Below are positions 20,001-26,188 of a DNA stretch of 64,000 nt, piece by piece. Location: positions 859,649 through 923,648 of the forward strand of contig NZ_VYSG01000001.1 of NCBI RefSeq assembly GCF_010667615.1. Reading direction: 5' to 3'. A program made the translations under genes and the position numbers. The notes below the pieces were generated by a model, which saw only the letters and a list, made by a program, of their open reading frames with translations, ran no database searches and was not told where the DNA came from. This DNA is from Bifidobacterium choloepi (lineage in GTDB: Bacteria; Actinomycetota; Actinomycetes; Actinomycetales; Bifidobacteriaceae). The first letter of the stretch is position 1; each line of letters begins with the position of its first letter.

Positions 20001-21388
20001 GTAATGTCGCCTTCCAGCGGGGACTCCCCCCGGCTCGGCTTCGCTTCGCCGACCCCCTCTGAAGAAGGGGTGGAATAGTGCGCGCGCGACTCGAAGTTGG
20101 CGGCGGTGTTCGCCGGCTCGGTGGCGACCGCGAGCGCGGCGCGGTTCTTGCTCGTCGTGGCATCGGCGAGGCCGATGCCGGTGCCTTCGGCGACCGTCGA
20201 TACGAGCTTGGAGAGCGTGGCGGACGGGCCGAGGTCGACGAGCCAGAGGTCGCCCAGCGGCGAGGACGCGGCGTTGCCGGACGAATCGTCCGACTTCTCG
20301 ACGTCGGCGAGCAGCGAGCGCACCTGGGCGTCCCAGTCGACCTGGTTGACGAGGACTTCGGAGGCGAGGACGCGGGCGCGGTCGGTGTCGAGGCCGCAGG
20401 CGGCGGCCCACATGACGGTCTGCTCGACGGCCGGTTCCATCAGCGGGCTGTGGAACGGCAGCGTGACCTCGAGGTATTCGAGCGTCGGGTCGAAGACCGA
20501 GCCGCCGCGGACCTTGTCGGCGCGCAGCTGGGCCTGGTGCTTGTGTTCCTTCGTGGCCTCGACGGCGAACGCGGCGAGGTCCTGCGGGTAGCCGGACAGC
20601 ACGACGTGCGTCGGCGAGTTGACGACGGCAACCGAGATCGGGCCGCGCGGCTTGTCGACACGGTCGATCAGCGCGGCGACCTGCGCCGGCGTGGCGCCCT
20701 TGACGGAGAGCATCGGCGTGGCGTCGCCGACCTTCGCGACGAGGCCGAGATTGCGCGCCTCGCGCGTGCCGGCCGCGCCGATGAGCTGCGCGATCGCGAG
20801 GATGTCGGCGATCCTCTCGACCCCCTCTTCAGAGGGGGTCGGCGAGCCGGAGGCGAGCCGGGGGGAGTCCCCGGCCACGCTGGTACCGTCACCTTCCAGC
20901 GGAGACTCCCCCCGCTTCGACTTCGCTTCGCTCGTCTCAGCGACCTCCTCTGAAGAGGGGGTCTGGGAGGCGTCGATCAGTTCCTGCGCCATGTGGACGC
21001 CGAGGATGCCCTGGGAGTGGCCGAGTAGCGCGGCCGGCCTGGCCGCGGCGATGTCGTAGCCGAGCTCGCGGGCTTCGAGCAGCGCGCCGAGCTGGGCGAG
21101 CGCGATGCCCCCGACGGAGACGGTCGCGTCGGCGGCCGCGCCCAGTCGGGCCGGATTCGGCGCGAAGCCGAACAGGTCGACGGCGCGGCCGGTCGTCGCG
21201 AGCAGGTCGCCGGCGACCGGCGTGAGCAGCGCGCGGGCGGCATCCGCGTACGAGTGCAGCTGGTCGGCGACCAGCGGATCCTGCAGTTCGTCGGCGAGCG
21301 CCGTCGTCCACGGCGTCGACTGTCCCGCGAACATCAGCGCATGCGGACGCTGTGCCAGCGAGTCGAAAAAGAACTTTGGCTGAGCCAT
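11039..21388 (-). CDS. fas: type I fatty acid synthase, multidomain, carrying seven in-frame palindromic inserts
   Basis: A 3,449-residue FAS I that builds saturated acyl-CoAs from acetyl- and malonyl-CoA. Domain landmarks from the N-terminus: acyltransferase (GHSQG, ~123); FMN-type enoyl reductase (VLLAGMTPTTVEP and GGGQVTAD, ~540-570; VEGGSAGGHHS ~680); MaoC-like dehydratase (FARTSGDFNPIHTS, ~1440); malonyl/palmitoyl transferase (GHSLGEYNAL, ~1645); ACP with attachment serine in GVSSRRNQLL (~2060); ketoreductase (VVAVVTGVAPNS, ~2430); and ketosynthase (SACATAAVS, Cys ~3092; HDTSTNAND and KTLTGHAKGG, His ~3245 and ~3280). No PPT domain is present, so AcpS is needed. The ATG at 21388 follows GTGAGGA. 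Seven palindromic repeats are translated within it and together add about 320 residues (20819, 19919, 19001, 18107, 15363, 14153, 13099). No frameshift is visible. Confidence 0.97.
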   Translation of the reverse strand: MAQPKFFFDSLAQRPHALMFAGQSTPWTTALADELQDPLVADQLHSYADAARALLTPVAGDLLATTGRAVDLFGFAPNPARLGAAADATVSVGGIALAQLGALLEARELGYDIAAARPAALLGHSQGILGVHMAQELIDASQTPSSEEVAETSEAKSKRGESPLEGDGTSVAGDSPRLASGSPTPSEEGVERIADILAIAQLIGAAGTREARNLGLVAKVGDATPMLSVKGATPAQVAALIDRVDKPRGPISVAVVNSPTHVVLSGYPQDLAAFAVEATKEHKHQAQLRADKVRGGSVFDPTLEYLEVTLPFHSPLMEPAVEQTVMWAAACGLDTDRARVLASEVLVNQVDWDAQVRSLLADVEKSDDSSGNAASSPLGDLWLVDLGPSATLSKLVSTVAEGTGIGLADATTSKNRAALAVATEPANTAANFESRAHYSTPSSEGVGEAKPSRGESPLEGDITDKAVSAAGAADSPRNSFGISTPSEEGVGAKQLTKLQDWSRFAPRVIETPAGRKLDTKFTRLTGKPPVLLAGMTPTTVEPELVAAAANAGYWAELAGGGQVTADVFDRHMDALEEQLEEGRTIEFNAMFMDRYLWNLQFGSQRIVSKKRESGAPIDGVVVSAGIPELDEARDLIRQLNDDGFPYVAFKPGTVEQIRQVVRIARAVAPTTILMQVEGGSAGGHHSWESLDDLLLTTYADVREQDNLVLVAGGGIGTPERAADYISGEWARAYDRPAMPVDGVLVGTAVMTAKEAHTSPEVKQLLVETQGFGSDAAGAANSPRNRSAVSTPSEEGVEEVDVFAPLGERWVPALGSVGGVASGLSHLHADIYELENSSARCGRLLVHVMKHPEELEARRDEIIEALNATAKPYFGDLADMTYGQWADRFAELAFPWVDETYADRFLHLLQRIEARVVDQESGEFTPLFGRREDVEHDPSAAIALLRATYPVVDELKIVPVDEAWFTTLVREYPKPMPFVPAIDHDLLRWWGQDQLWQSEDPRYSADSVRIIPGPISVAGITTVDEPVADILGRFEAAMVNRASLTPSSEGVGEAKPSRGESPLEGDASDQAGSAAVATDSPRNRSAVSTPSEEGVREVAFAMLGDAKDPADFIRKSPHISWVGHLMDNPAYGSGDDETNYELKTVDDDPLKFDLDIHLDTFWDNDPDGGTSKHAVRDIVIPLNVAEDPTGFVPVVDRERLPEHVCRMLADTAGIGNTAITGDKLTAMPEIDLTGDTEAFPFGVAHASYTLSANLGADHEAATGRAISQVAKNGELIDARIVPDALVGPAWPAIYAALGSVYVDGYPVIEGLLNAVHLDHLIELEVDDDELLAHVGETVALTSWAEPYFESASGRVVTIHVEHRAADGTLLARETERFAIRGRAYSKELPAPAADYGDVVEFKREAGEPVEIVSTPRRLIRRVRVAAPHEMTAFARTSGDFNPIHTSARGAAISGLFQPLVHGMWLSATAQHAVQAMDDKGMHYEIEGWTYNMYGMVQLDDVVDISVERIGRVAHGGLVLEVTCRIDGNIVSRATAITRAPISAFVYPGQGIQQQGMVLDERAQSPAARDVWERADKLTRDKLGFSILAVVRDNPTELTANGVTYRHPEGLLNLTQFTQVALATVAFAQTARLREAGADITPAYFAGHSLGEYNALSSFGRVIPLETVLELVFHRGSTMHHLIDRDEQGRSNYRMGALRPNQFGVDDAHVKEYVASVAEASGEFLEIVNYNLAGQQYAIAGTIAGLKALAADSDRRVAEYGGKKAFMLVPGIDVPFHSTLLRKGVEEFRDKLDALLPQYIDYRGALEGRYIPNLVAVPFEMTKEFARKILDVVPSRRISEALNDSSVWDAYAADDQKLGRLLLTELLSWQFASPVRWIETQALLFGDRAQGGLGVEEYVEVGLGNSPTLANLGTKTLRLPEFAGRNVTVYNVGRDEARVYMTDSDSLVDEDDFEETEVVPTPSSEGVAEPQAKRGESPLEGDGSNKAGSAAGAADSPRNRSAVSTPSEEGVGTQAAAAPTSGAPAGDLPFKAHDAIAMLLAYAAKVRPDQIGGQDTTDTLTNGVSSRRNQLLMDISSELGVASVDGAADASIDALSALVDKVAPNYKAFGPVLSDIVRDRVRGMFGAAGVKLPAIEKRVTETWGLSVDWAHHVVAALVLGTREDASGRGGDLQTLPATSASNASAANELIDAAVQQVAAANGVAVSMASAGGAAGGAVVDSAALDAFAAQVTGETGILANTAKYILGQLGVAAPVVADDEDESSAIVAAVEAELGSDWPQQVAPRFDAAKAILFDDRWATAREDLARAYFNGDLAALGGSFAGAGSAVAAQAKYYAGLAAKNGEEALAARFEDIAREAAGPLAAADAAASTLSQPSADSSLPGSSDGNASGSANATGNKLPGRELASEASLRVDAPAAAGANGSADFRGVVAVVTGVAPNSIAAQVVCGLLAGGATVIATSHSFKPSMKRWAQQAYRTHATADARLWLVPANLSSYRDVDALVEWVGSEQKKTSGATTTVLKPAYEPTLFFPFAAPPVHGTMADSGELFESQARLMLWGVERAIAGLAKIGENTHVQHRLHVVLPGSPNRGIFGGDGAYGEVKSAFDAIVNRAHAEKDWSDRVTFAHPRIGWVRGTGLMGGNDPLVEVVERHGLRTYSTEEIAAELLKLATEDARRQAAEHGPIDADLTGGLGDSPIDIKALRAEAEADAAAASLTPSLEGVAEPQAKRGEFATGLEGEGTSRTSGLANSHRLGFASPIPEEEGVTEASAARAAHADVAIKALPTPHVPAQAAVNLDEWTGVTARPEDEIVIVSIGELGPWGSGRTRFEAELGIEPDGSCKLSAGAVLELAWNMGLVTWQDSPKPGWYDVDGNLVPEEDIAERYHDDVVARSGVRPFETGMGSDYRDGTDEEEAEVYLDHDVTFSVPTKAAADEYVMMDEEHTSVAEDTETGEWLVTRHAGSMIRVPRRAAMTRTVGGQFPDGFDPTRWGIPASMVGDVDEIALWNIVTTVDAYLSAGFTPAEILEAVHPSMVASTQGTGFGGMSSMRKLYLDRFLNHEIPTDILQEALPNVVAAHVMQSYIGGYGNMIQPVSACATAAVSLEEGVDKIALGKADFVVTGAIDDIGVESVIGFGNMNATANSEEMYGKGIDARFFSRANDRRRGGFVESQGGGTVLLTRGDIALKMGLPVAGVVGFVHSYADGAHTSIPAPGLGALAAGMGGKSSKLVRDLARLGVSADDIAVVSKHDTSTNANDPNESELHNTLAHAIGRSDGNPLFVISQKTLTGHAKGGAAIFQVNGITQLFKSGVVPANASLECVDPKLAGDDLMVWLRKPLDLGARGTVKAALATSLGFGHVSGFVALVHPGAFEAAVAATESPDALEEWRSRANERLAAGQRHLQEGMMGRAALYEPIDNRRFREDRHGYNAHEVEKAMLLDPDARLGASGYFEM
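13099..13256 (-). repeat. in-frame palindromic element A1 within fas (KR-KS linker)
   Basis: Diverged copy of family A. It is translated between the ketoreductase and ketosynthase regions as LTPSLEGVAEPQAKRGEF... to ...SPIPEEEGVTEAS. The right hairpin GACCCCCTCC/GGAAGGGGTC is intact. The left hairpin has decayed (CTCCCTCTTCTTCAGGGAT), so this is probably the oldest copy in the gene. Confidence 0.85.
14153..14288 (-). repeat. in-frame palindromic element B2 within fas (ACP-KR linker)
   Basis: The only family-B unit in this window that is translated in a gene. Outer arms GTCGACCCTCAG and CTGAGGGTCGAC are exact inverted repeats. Each encloses an AGCTCCC hairpin (14181-14199 and 14242-14260). 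It is translated as LSQPSADSSLPGSSDG... to ...LPGRELASEASLRVDAP, a Ser/Ala/Gly-rich linker upstream of the ketoreductase. The same family is intergenic at nine other places. Confidence 0.9.
15363..15514 (-). repeat. in-frame palindromic element A2 within fas (MPT-ACP linker)
   Basis: Canonical family-A copy, 152 bp. Outer hairpins have 9-bp arms GACCCCCTC around TTCA/TGAA. Inner hairpins are GAAACCGC-GGA-GCGGTTTC and GCGGC-GCCA-GCCGC, and GGGGGGAGTCC pairs with GGGACTCCCCCC. It is translated PTPSSEGVAEPQAKRGESPLEGD... to ...DSPRNRSAVSTPSEEGVG. On the minus strand all three TGA triplets fall in one non-coding frame, and on the plus strand the only stop triplet is one TGA, so four of six frames are open. 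Confidence 0.92.
18107..18260 (-). repeat. in-frame palindromic element A3 within fas
   Basis: Family-A copy, 154 bp, with both outer hairpins intact. It lies between the ER and DH regions (residues ~1043-1094) and is translated LTPSSEGVGEAKPSRGESPLEGD... to ...DSPRNRSAVSTPSEEGVRE. It differs from A2 mainly in the central spacer. Confidence 0.92.
19001..19069 (-). repeat. half-length in-frame element A4 within fas (end of ER region)
   Basis: Only one arm of a family-A unit is present: the outer hairpin, the GAAACCGC/GCGGTTTC hairpin and the GCGGCGCCAGCCGC hairpin. It is translated DAAGAANSPRNRSAVSTPSEEGVEE. The other half is absent, showing that half-units can persist in frame. Confidence 0.88.
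19919..20071 (-). repeat. in-frame palindromic element A5 within fas (AT-ER linker)
   Basis: Family-A copy, 153 bp, translated STPSSEGVGEAKPSRGESPLEGD... to ...DSPRNSFGISTPSEEGVGA. The GAAACCGC arm is replaced on both sides by a compensating GAAATTCC/GGAATTTC stem, so base pairing is kept while the peptide changes. Confidence 0.92.
20819..20963 (-). repeat. in-frame palindromic element A6 within the FAS acyltransferase region
   Basis: Family-A copy, 145 bp, located about 20 residues after the GHSQG active-site motif. It is translated TPSSEEVAETSEAKSKRGESPLEGD... to ...DSPRLASGSPTPSEEGVER. Here the inner hairpin arm reads GGCGAGCC/GGCGAGCC rather than GAAACCGC. Confidence 0.9.
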
Positions 21389-21473
21389 GTGAATTTTCCT
21401 CACTTCGTATTGCTTCGGTAGTTGGATTTGAACGATTCTTCGGTTTCCGGATGGTTTCCGGGTCTTTGGGTCC

Positions 21474-23105
21474 CTACAGCGGCTGGTTGCCGTGGTGCTT
21501 GCCGGTGCGCTTCACCCTCCGCTTGGAGGCGAGCAGACGCAGGGCCTGCTCGAGGACTTCGCGCGTCTGCTCGGGGTCGATCATCGCGTCGATCTCGCCG
21601 GTTTCCATCGACAGGTTGGCGTTGACGGTCGTGCGTTCGTATTCGGCGGCGTATTCGGCACGGACGGCGTCGACGTCCTTTCCGGCGTCCTTGGCCTTCT
21701 GGATGTCGCGCCGGTGGATGATGTTGACGGCGCCGGTCGCGCCCAGCACGGCGATCTGCGACGACGGCCACGCGTAGTTGAGGTCGGCGCCGATCGCCTT
21801 CGAGCCCATGACGATGTACGCGCCGCCGAACGCCTTGCGCACGATGACGGTGACGAGCGGCACCTGCGCGTTGGCGTACGCGTAGATGACCTTGGCGCCG
21901 CGCCGGATGATGCCGGCGTGCTCCTGTTCGGCGCCCGGCTTGTATCCGGGCGTGTCGACCAGCGTGACGACCGGCAGGTTGAAGCAGTCGCAGAGGCGGA
22001 CGAATCGTGCCAGTTTCTCCGACGCGTCGACGTCGAGCGAGCCGGCGTTGACGAGCGGCTGGTTGCCGACGACGCCGACCGGATGGCCGTCGATGCAGGC
22101 GAACCCGACGACGACCGAGCCGGCGAACAGCTCGTGCACCTGGACGAACTCGCCGTAGTCGACGACGCAGCGAATGACGTCGGTCATGTCGTACGGCTGC
22201 CGGTCGTTGTCCGGCACGATCGTCGCGAGCCTGGCGGCGACTTCGCGGTCGGCGCGCGTGGCCATGTAGGAGTAGGTCGGCGGCTGTTCGCCGGCGTTGC
22301 TCGGCAGGTAGGAGAGCACGGTGCGCGCGTAGTCGATCGCGTCGGCCTCGTCCTCGCCGAGGTAGTGGGCCACGCCGCTCGTCGTGTTGTGGACGGTGCC
22401 GCCGCCGAGGTCCTCCATCGAGATCGACTCGCCGGTGGTGGACTTGATGACGTCGGGGCCGGTGACGAACATGTTGGAATTCTCGCGCGTCATGATGATG
22501 AGGTCGGTCAGCGCCGGGCAGTAGACGGCGCCGCCGGCGCACGGGCCGAGGATCAGCGAGATCTGCGGAATGAAGCCGCTCGCGTCGCACGTCTTCCGGA
22601 ACAGGTGGCCGTACTGCGTCAGCGCGGCGACGCCTTCCTGGATGCGCGCGCCGCCGGAGTCGATCAGCGCGACGACCGGGATTTTCAGCTCGATCGCGGC
22701 GTCCATCAGCCGGCAGATCTTCTTGCCTTCCGCCACGCCGAGCGTGCCGCCCTTGACCGAGAAGTCCTGCGCGTAGACGGCGACCTTGCGGCCGTACACT
22801 TCGCCGAAGCCGGTGATGACGGCGGCGCCGGCGACGTTTCCGTTGATGTTGCCGCCGCTGAACCTCCCGATTTCCTCGAACGATCCGGTGTCCAGCAGCA
22901 GGTCGAGCCGCTCGCGCGCCGTCAGCTTGCCCTTGACATGCTGCTTGTCGCGCGCCTTCGTCTCGGCGTCGCGCGCGAGCTTCGCCGCCTGGATGACGTT
23001 CGCGCGGATCGGCTGGCGATTGTTGTCCTCGAGCGATTCGTCCGTCCCGTCCGGCCCGTGGTCGATGACGGTGGACACTGCCGGTGAAGAAATGATGTCC
23101 GTCAC
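21474..23105 (-). CDS. accD: acyl-CoA carboxylase carboxyltransferase (beta) subunit
   Basis: 543 residues. Carboxyltransferase of a biotin-dependent acetyl/propionyl-CoA carboxylase, supplying malonyl-CoA to FAS I. It has the two crotonase-like halves of the family. Oxyanion-hole motifs appear as DSGGARIQEGV (~165-175) with GGAVYCPAL, and in the second half as DTPGYKPGAEQEHAGIIRRGAK (~400-420) and KAFGGAYIVMGSK. The start GTG overlaps the stop of the upstream biotin carboxylase gene by 4 nt (GTGA), indicating translational coupling. The fas start lies 85 nt downstream. Confidence 0.95.
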   Translation of the reverse strand: MTDIISSPAVSTVIDHGPDGTDESLEDNNRQPIRANVIQAAKLARDAETKARDKQHVKGKLTARERLDLLLDTGSFEEIGRFSGGNINGNVAGAAVITGFGEVYGRKVAVYAQDFSVKGGTLGVAEGKKICRLMDAAIELKIPVVALIDSGGARIQEGVAALTQYGHLFRKTCDASGFIPQISLILGPCAGGAVYCPALTDLIIMTRENSNMFVTGPDVIKSTTGESISMEDLGGGTVHNTTSGVAHYLGEDEADAIDYARTVLSYLPSNAGEQPPTYSYMATRADREVAARLATIVPDNDRQPYDMTDVIRCVVDYGEFVQVHELFAGSVVVGFACIDGHPVGVVGNQPLVNAGSLDVDASEKLARFVRLCDCFNLPVVTLVDTPGYKPGAEQEHAGIIRRGAKVIYAYANAQVPLVTVIVRKAFGGAYIVMGSKAIGADLNYAWPSSQIAVLGATGAVNIIHRRDIQKAKDAGKDVDAVRAEYAAEYERTTVNANLSMETGEIDAMIDPEQTREVLEQALRLLASKRRVKRTGKHHGNQPL

Positions 23106-25066
23106 TTGGCTTCCCCCTCGTGCTTGTCATTGGACTTCCCGTGAGAAGCGCCGTCCACGTCGAGCGTGAGCAGCGTCTGGCCGGCCTCGACGCCGGTGGC
23201 CGGGGAGACGGAGATCTTGCGGACGGTGCCGTTGACCGGGGCGTAGACGTAGTTCTCCATCTTCATGGACTCCAGCACCACCAGCAGGTCCCCCTTCGAG
23301 ACTTCCTGGCCTTCGGCGACGGTGATGCGGGTGACGAGCGCCTGCATCGGCGACGCGATGACGCCGGAGCGCTCGTCATGGTCGGCGCCGGCGCCGCGGC
23401 CCCGGTCGACATGGTGCAGGCCCTGGCCACGCAGCGGCTGCCGGACCGCCGTCGCATGCCGCGCGCGGGCGGCGCCGGTCAGTGTCTCGACGACGTCGGT
23501 CGGGATCGTCAGCGCCACGCGCCGGCCGTTCATCTCGATGACGAACTCCTCGGACGACGGCTTCCCGGCGGCCACCAGTCCGGTGGCGCTCCCGGCGGCA
23601 CCGGCAGTACCGGCGGCGGCCGCGGCACCGCCCGCGAGCGCCGCCGCGCCGGCGCCGGCCAGCGACGCCGGCTGTCCGGCGGCGCCGGACTTCGGTTCGC
23701 GGTTCAGGTACTTGCGTTCGAGCCACTTCGTCGAGACGGCGTAGTCGTGCACGATGCCGTTCTCGTCGGCGCCCGCCGTGAAGTCGGGATCGTTGAAGAT
23801 CGTTTCGTACAGCGGGCACGGCGTCGGCACGCCCTCGATCCTGAGTTCCGCGAGCGCGCGCCGCGCCCGTGCGATCGCGGTCGGGCGGTCCTGCGCCGTG
23901 ACGATGAGCTTGCCCATCATCGAATCGAACTTCGGGGAGATCGTGTCGCCCTCGACGACGCCGGAGTCGACGCGCACGCCCGGCCCGGACGGCCAGACGA
24001 TCCTCGTGATCGTGCCGGCCGACGGCACGAGGTTCGTCGCCGGATCCTCCGACGTGATGCGCAGCTCGAAGCTGTGGCCGCGCGACGCGGGGGCCGGCGT
24101 CAGCTCGCCGCCGGCGGCAATCGTCAGCTGCTCGCGCACGAGATCCAGTCCGCACACTTCCTCGGAGACGGTGTGCTCGACTTGCAGGCGCGGATTGACC
24201 TCGAGGAAGTAGACCTTCCCGGTCTCCGTGACCATGAACTCGCAGGTGCCGAGGCCCACGTACCCGACGGCCTCGAACAGTCGCTGCGAGTATTCGTGCA
24301 GGGTCTGCACGGTCGAATCGTTCAGGAATGGCGCCGGCGCCTCCTCGATGAGTTTCTGGTTGCGCCGCTGGACCGAGCAGTCGCGCGTCGAATAGACGGT
24401 GAAGTTGCCGTGGGAGTCGCGGCCGCACTGCGTCTCGACGTGGCGGCCATGGTCGATGAACCGTTCGACGAAGTACTCGTCGAGGTCGCCGCCCTGCAGC
24501 GCGTCGTGGCTCATGTAGAAGCCGCGCAGTTCGTCGTCGGACTTGACGAGCGTGATGCCGCGACCGCCGCCACCGTCGGTGCGCTTGAGCATCAGCGGAT
24601 AGCCGTGCGTGTGCGCGAAGTCGAGCAGCACGCGCATGTCGGTCAGCGAGTGGGAAATGCCGGGGACCGGCGGCACCTTCGCGTAGACGGCGACCTTGCG
24701 GGCGGAAATCTTGTCGCCGAGGTCGGTGAGCGCCTTCGGGCTCGGCCCGACCCATGTCGCCCCGGCCGCCGCGACCCGCCGCGCGAAGCTCGCGACTTCC
24801 GACAGGAATCCGTAGCCGGGGTGGACGGCGTCGGCGCCGCTGCGGCCGAGGATGTCGATGAGCTTGTCTTCGTTGAGATAGGTCTCCGCGTAGGTGTCGC
24901 CGCTCAGCAGGTAGGCTTCGTCGGCCATCGCGACATACTGCGCGTGGCGATCCTGCTCGGCGTAGACGACGACGGTCGGGATTCCCATCTCCTTCGCGGT
25001 GCGCACCACGCGCAGGGCTATTTCCCCGCGGTTGGCGACCAGCAGTTTGGTGACATGATTAGGCAT
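23102..25066 (-). CDS. accA: acyl-CoA carboxylase alpha subunit: biotin carboxylase + BCCP
   Basis: About 654 residues. ATP-dependent biotin carboxylase (residues ~1-450: KLLVANRGEIALRVVRTAKEMG; GGGGRGITLV ATP loop ~175; FLEVNPRLQVEHTVSEEV ~295-312). A ~40-residue Ala/Gly-rich linker (~470-510) leads to a C-terminal biotinyl carrier domain with the attachment lysine in ESMKMENYVYAPVNG. This is the actinobacterial fused alpha-subunit plan. ATG 25066 begins MPNHVTKLLVANRG; an in-frame GTG at 25075 is an alternative. The region between linker and BCCP (TGAARARHATAVRQPLRG) is Arg-rich and variable. It is the first gene of the acc-accD-fas-acpS run, divergent from bioY. Confidence 0.95.
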   Translation of the reverse strand: MPNHVTKLLVANRGEIALRVVRTAKEMGIPTVVVYAEQDRHAQYVAMADEAYLLSGDTYAETYLNEDKLIDILGRSGADAVHPGYGFLSEVASFARRVAAAGATWVGPSPKALTDLGDKISARKVAVYAKVPPVPGISHSLTDMRVLLDFAHTHGYPLMLKRTDGGGGRGITLVKSDDELRGFYMSHDALQGGDLDEYFVERFIDHGRHVETQCGRDSHGNFTVYSTRDCSVQRRNQKLIEEAPAPFLNDSTVQTLHEYSQRLFEAVGYVGLGTCEFMVTETGKVYFLEVNPRLQVEHTVSEEVCGLDLVREQLTIAAGGELTPAPASRGHSFELRITSEDPATNLVPSAGTITRIVWPSGPGVRVDSGVVEGDTISPKFDSMMGKLIVTAQDRPTAIARARRALAELRIEGVPTPCPLYETIFNDPDFTAGADENGIVHDYAVSTKWLERKYLNREPKSGAAGQPASLAGAGAAALAGGAAAAAGTAGAAGSATGLVAAGKPSSEEFVIEMNGRRVALTIPTDVVETLTGAARARHATAVRQPLRGQGLHHVDRGRGAGADHDERSGVIASPMQALVTRITVAEGQEVSKGDLLVVLESMKMENYVYAPVNGTVRKISVSPATGVEAGQTLLTLDVDGASHGKSNDKHEGEAK

Positions 25067-25310
25067 GGTTCCCACTGTTCTCCGGATCCGCCGCTCCCGC
25101 CGACTCGGAAATCACAAAACTTCCGTCTCGCTTTTGTCCAACGTCACAAACCGGGCGACTGGCGCCGCCCGCTAAGCTGGCGAACGTCCGGCGGCGATCG
25201 CCGTGCCGTTTCTCTCGTCTTCCTCGGCACGATTCGTCCGTCGCCGCCGGCACCGTTTTCCAGTCAGATTGCCGTTTCCGCGAGATGCGCTCGCGGTCCA
25301 AGGAGCATCC

Positions 25311-25994
25311 ATGCCCACGCACAATTCCCATGTCGAGACAACATCTGTCCAGACGGATTCCCGAATCGTTTCCGCCCGCACGCTCGCCGCGCGACTGCTG
25401 CCGAAGGCCGTGCCGTCCGTCGTCTTCGCCGGCCTGCTGTGGCTGGCGACGGCCGCCGGCACGATCCCGATCCCCGGCAGCCCGGTCCCGATCACGCTGC
25501 AGACGTTCGTCGTCATGCTCGCCGCGCTGACGCTTGACTGGCGTCAAGCCGCCGGCGCCGTCGTGCTGTACCTGTCAATGGGCGCCGCGGGACTGCCGGT
25601 CTTCGCCAACGGCGGCTCGACGCTGTCGCTGGTCGGTCCCAGTGCCGGCTTCCTGTTCGGCTTCCTGCCCGCCGTGCTGGTGACGGCCGCCCTCAAGGGC
25701 CGCCGGCCGGCTGCCCAGTCCGGTCAGTCCGTCCAGTCGGGCCAGTCCATCCAGTCCGTCCAGTCCGGCCGCGCCCTGCGCACGGTGCTCACGGTCACGC
25801 GCTACCTGGTGGCCGCCATCGCCGGCTGCATTGTCGTCGACTACGTGTTCGGCATCCTCGTCCAGGCCTGGCTCACCCGCCTGCCACTGACCACCGTGTT
25901 CGCCGCCTCGATGACCTTCGTGCCCGGCGACCTGCTCAAGGCCGTCATCGCCTCGCTGTCCGCTGCCGGCATCCTGAAGCTGACACGTCGTTAA
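25311..25994 (+). CDS. bioY: BioY family biotin transporter
   Basis: 227 residues. Substrate-binding membrane protein (S component) for biotin uptake. The family core is visible: IPGSPVPITLQTFVVMLAALTLDWRQAAGAVVLYLSMGAAGLPVFA, then GPSAGFLFGFLPAVL, and the C-terminal VPGDLLKAVIA motif. Six hydrophobic segments fit BioY. A cytoplasmic loop (~137-155) is an expanded Gln-Ser repeat (QSGQSVQSGQSIQSVQSG), encoded by tandem CAGTCC-type units and unusual for BioY. AAGGAG lies 6 nt before the ATG. It is divergent from the biotin carboxylase gene and adjacent to biotin ligase genes; no ECF ATPase is seen here. Confidence 0.93.
   Translation: MPTHNSHVETTSVQTDSRIVSARTLAARLLPKAVPSVVFAGLLWLATAAGTIPIPGSPVPITLQTFVVMLAALTLDWRQAAGAVVLYLSMGAAGLPVFANGGSTLSLVGPSAGFLFGFLPAVLVTAALKGRRPAAQSGQSVQSGQSIQSVQSGRALRTVLTVTRYLVAAIAGCIVVDYVFGILVQAWLTRLPLTTVFAASMTFVPGDLLKAVIASLSAAGILKLTRR
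25714..25770 (+). repeat. tandem CAGTCC/GTCCAGTCC microrepeat inside bioY
   Basis: Nine imperfect repeats of a 6-9 nt unit (CAGTCC, with GGC/GTC/ATC spacers) encode the QSG/QSV loop. It is a likely length-variable tract. Confidence 0.8.
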
Positions 25995-26011
25995 TATCGC
26001 TTGCGTGGTTT

Positions 26012-26170
26012 TTGGAAGGACCTAATTCCAGTCCTTCCATTTCACACGCAAACCCCCATGATTCCGCGCATTCCGGAAGGAATCCAGCACAGTCCTTCCA
26101 TTTCACACGCAAACCCCCATGATTCCGCGCATTCCGGAAGGAATCCAGCACAGTCCTTCCAAACCACGCG
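26012..26170. repeat. tandem hairpin-module array C1 (61-bp period)
   Basis: Two exact tandem copies of a 61-bp unit (26030-26090, 26091-26151) plus flanking partials. Each module is a hairpin with inner stem GGAAGG...CCTTCC and outer arms TGCGTG/CACGCA; the linker reads AACCCCCATGAT. The array lies between the bioY stop (25994) and the birA stop (26189), so it forms the 3' region of both convergent genes. Confidence 0.88.
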
Positions 26171-26188
26171 TTTACGGGATTGCGCCGC

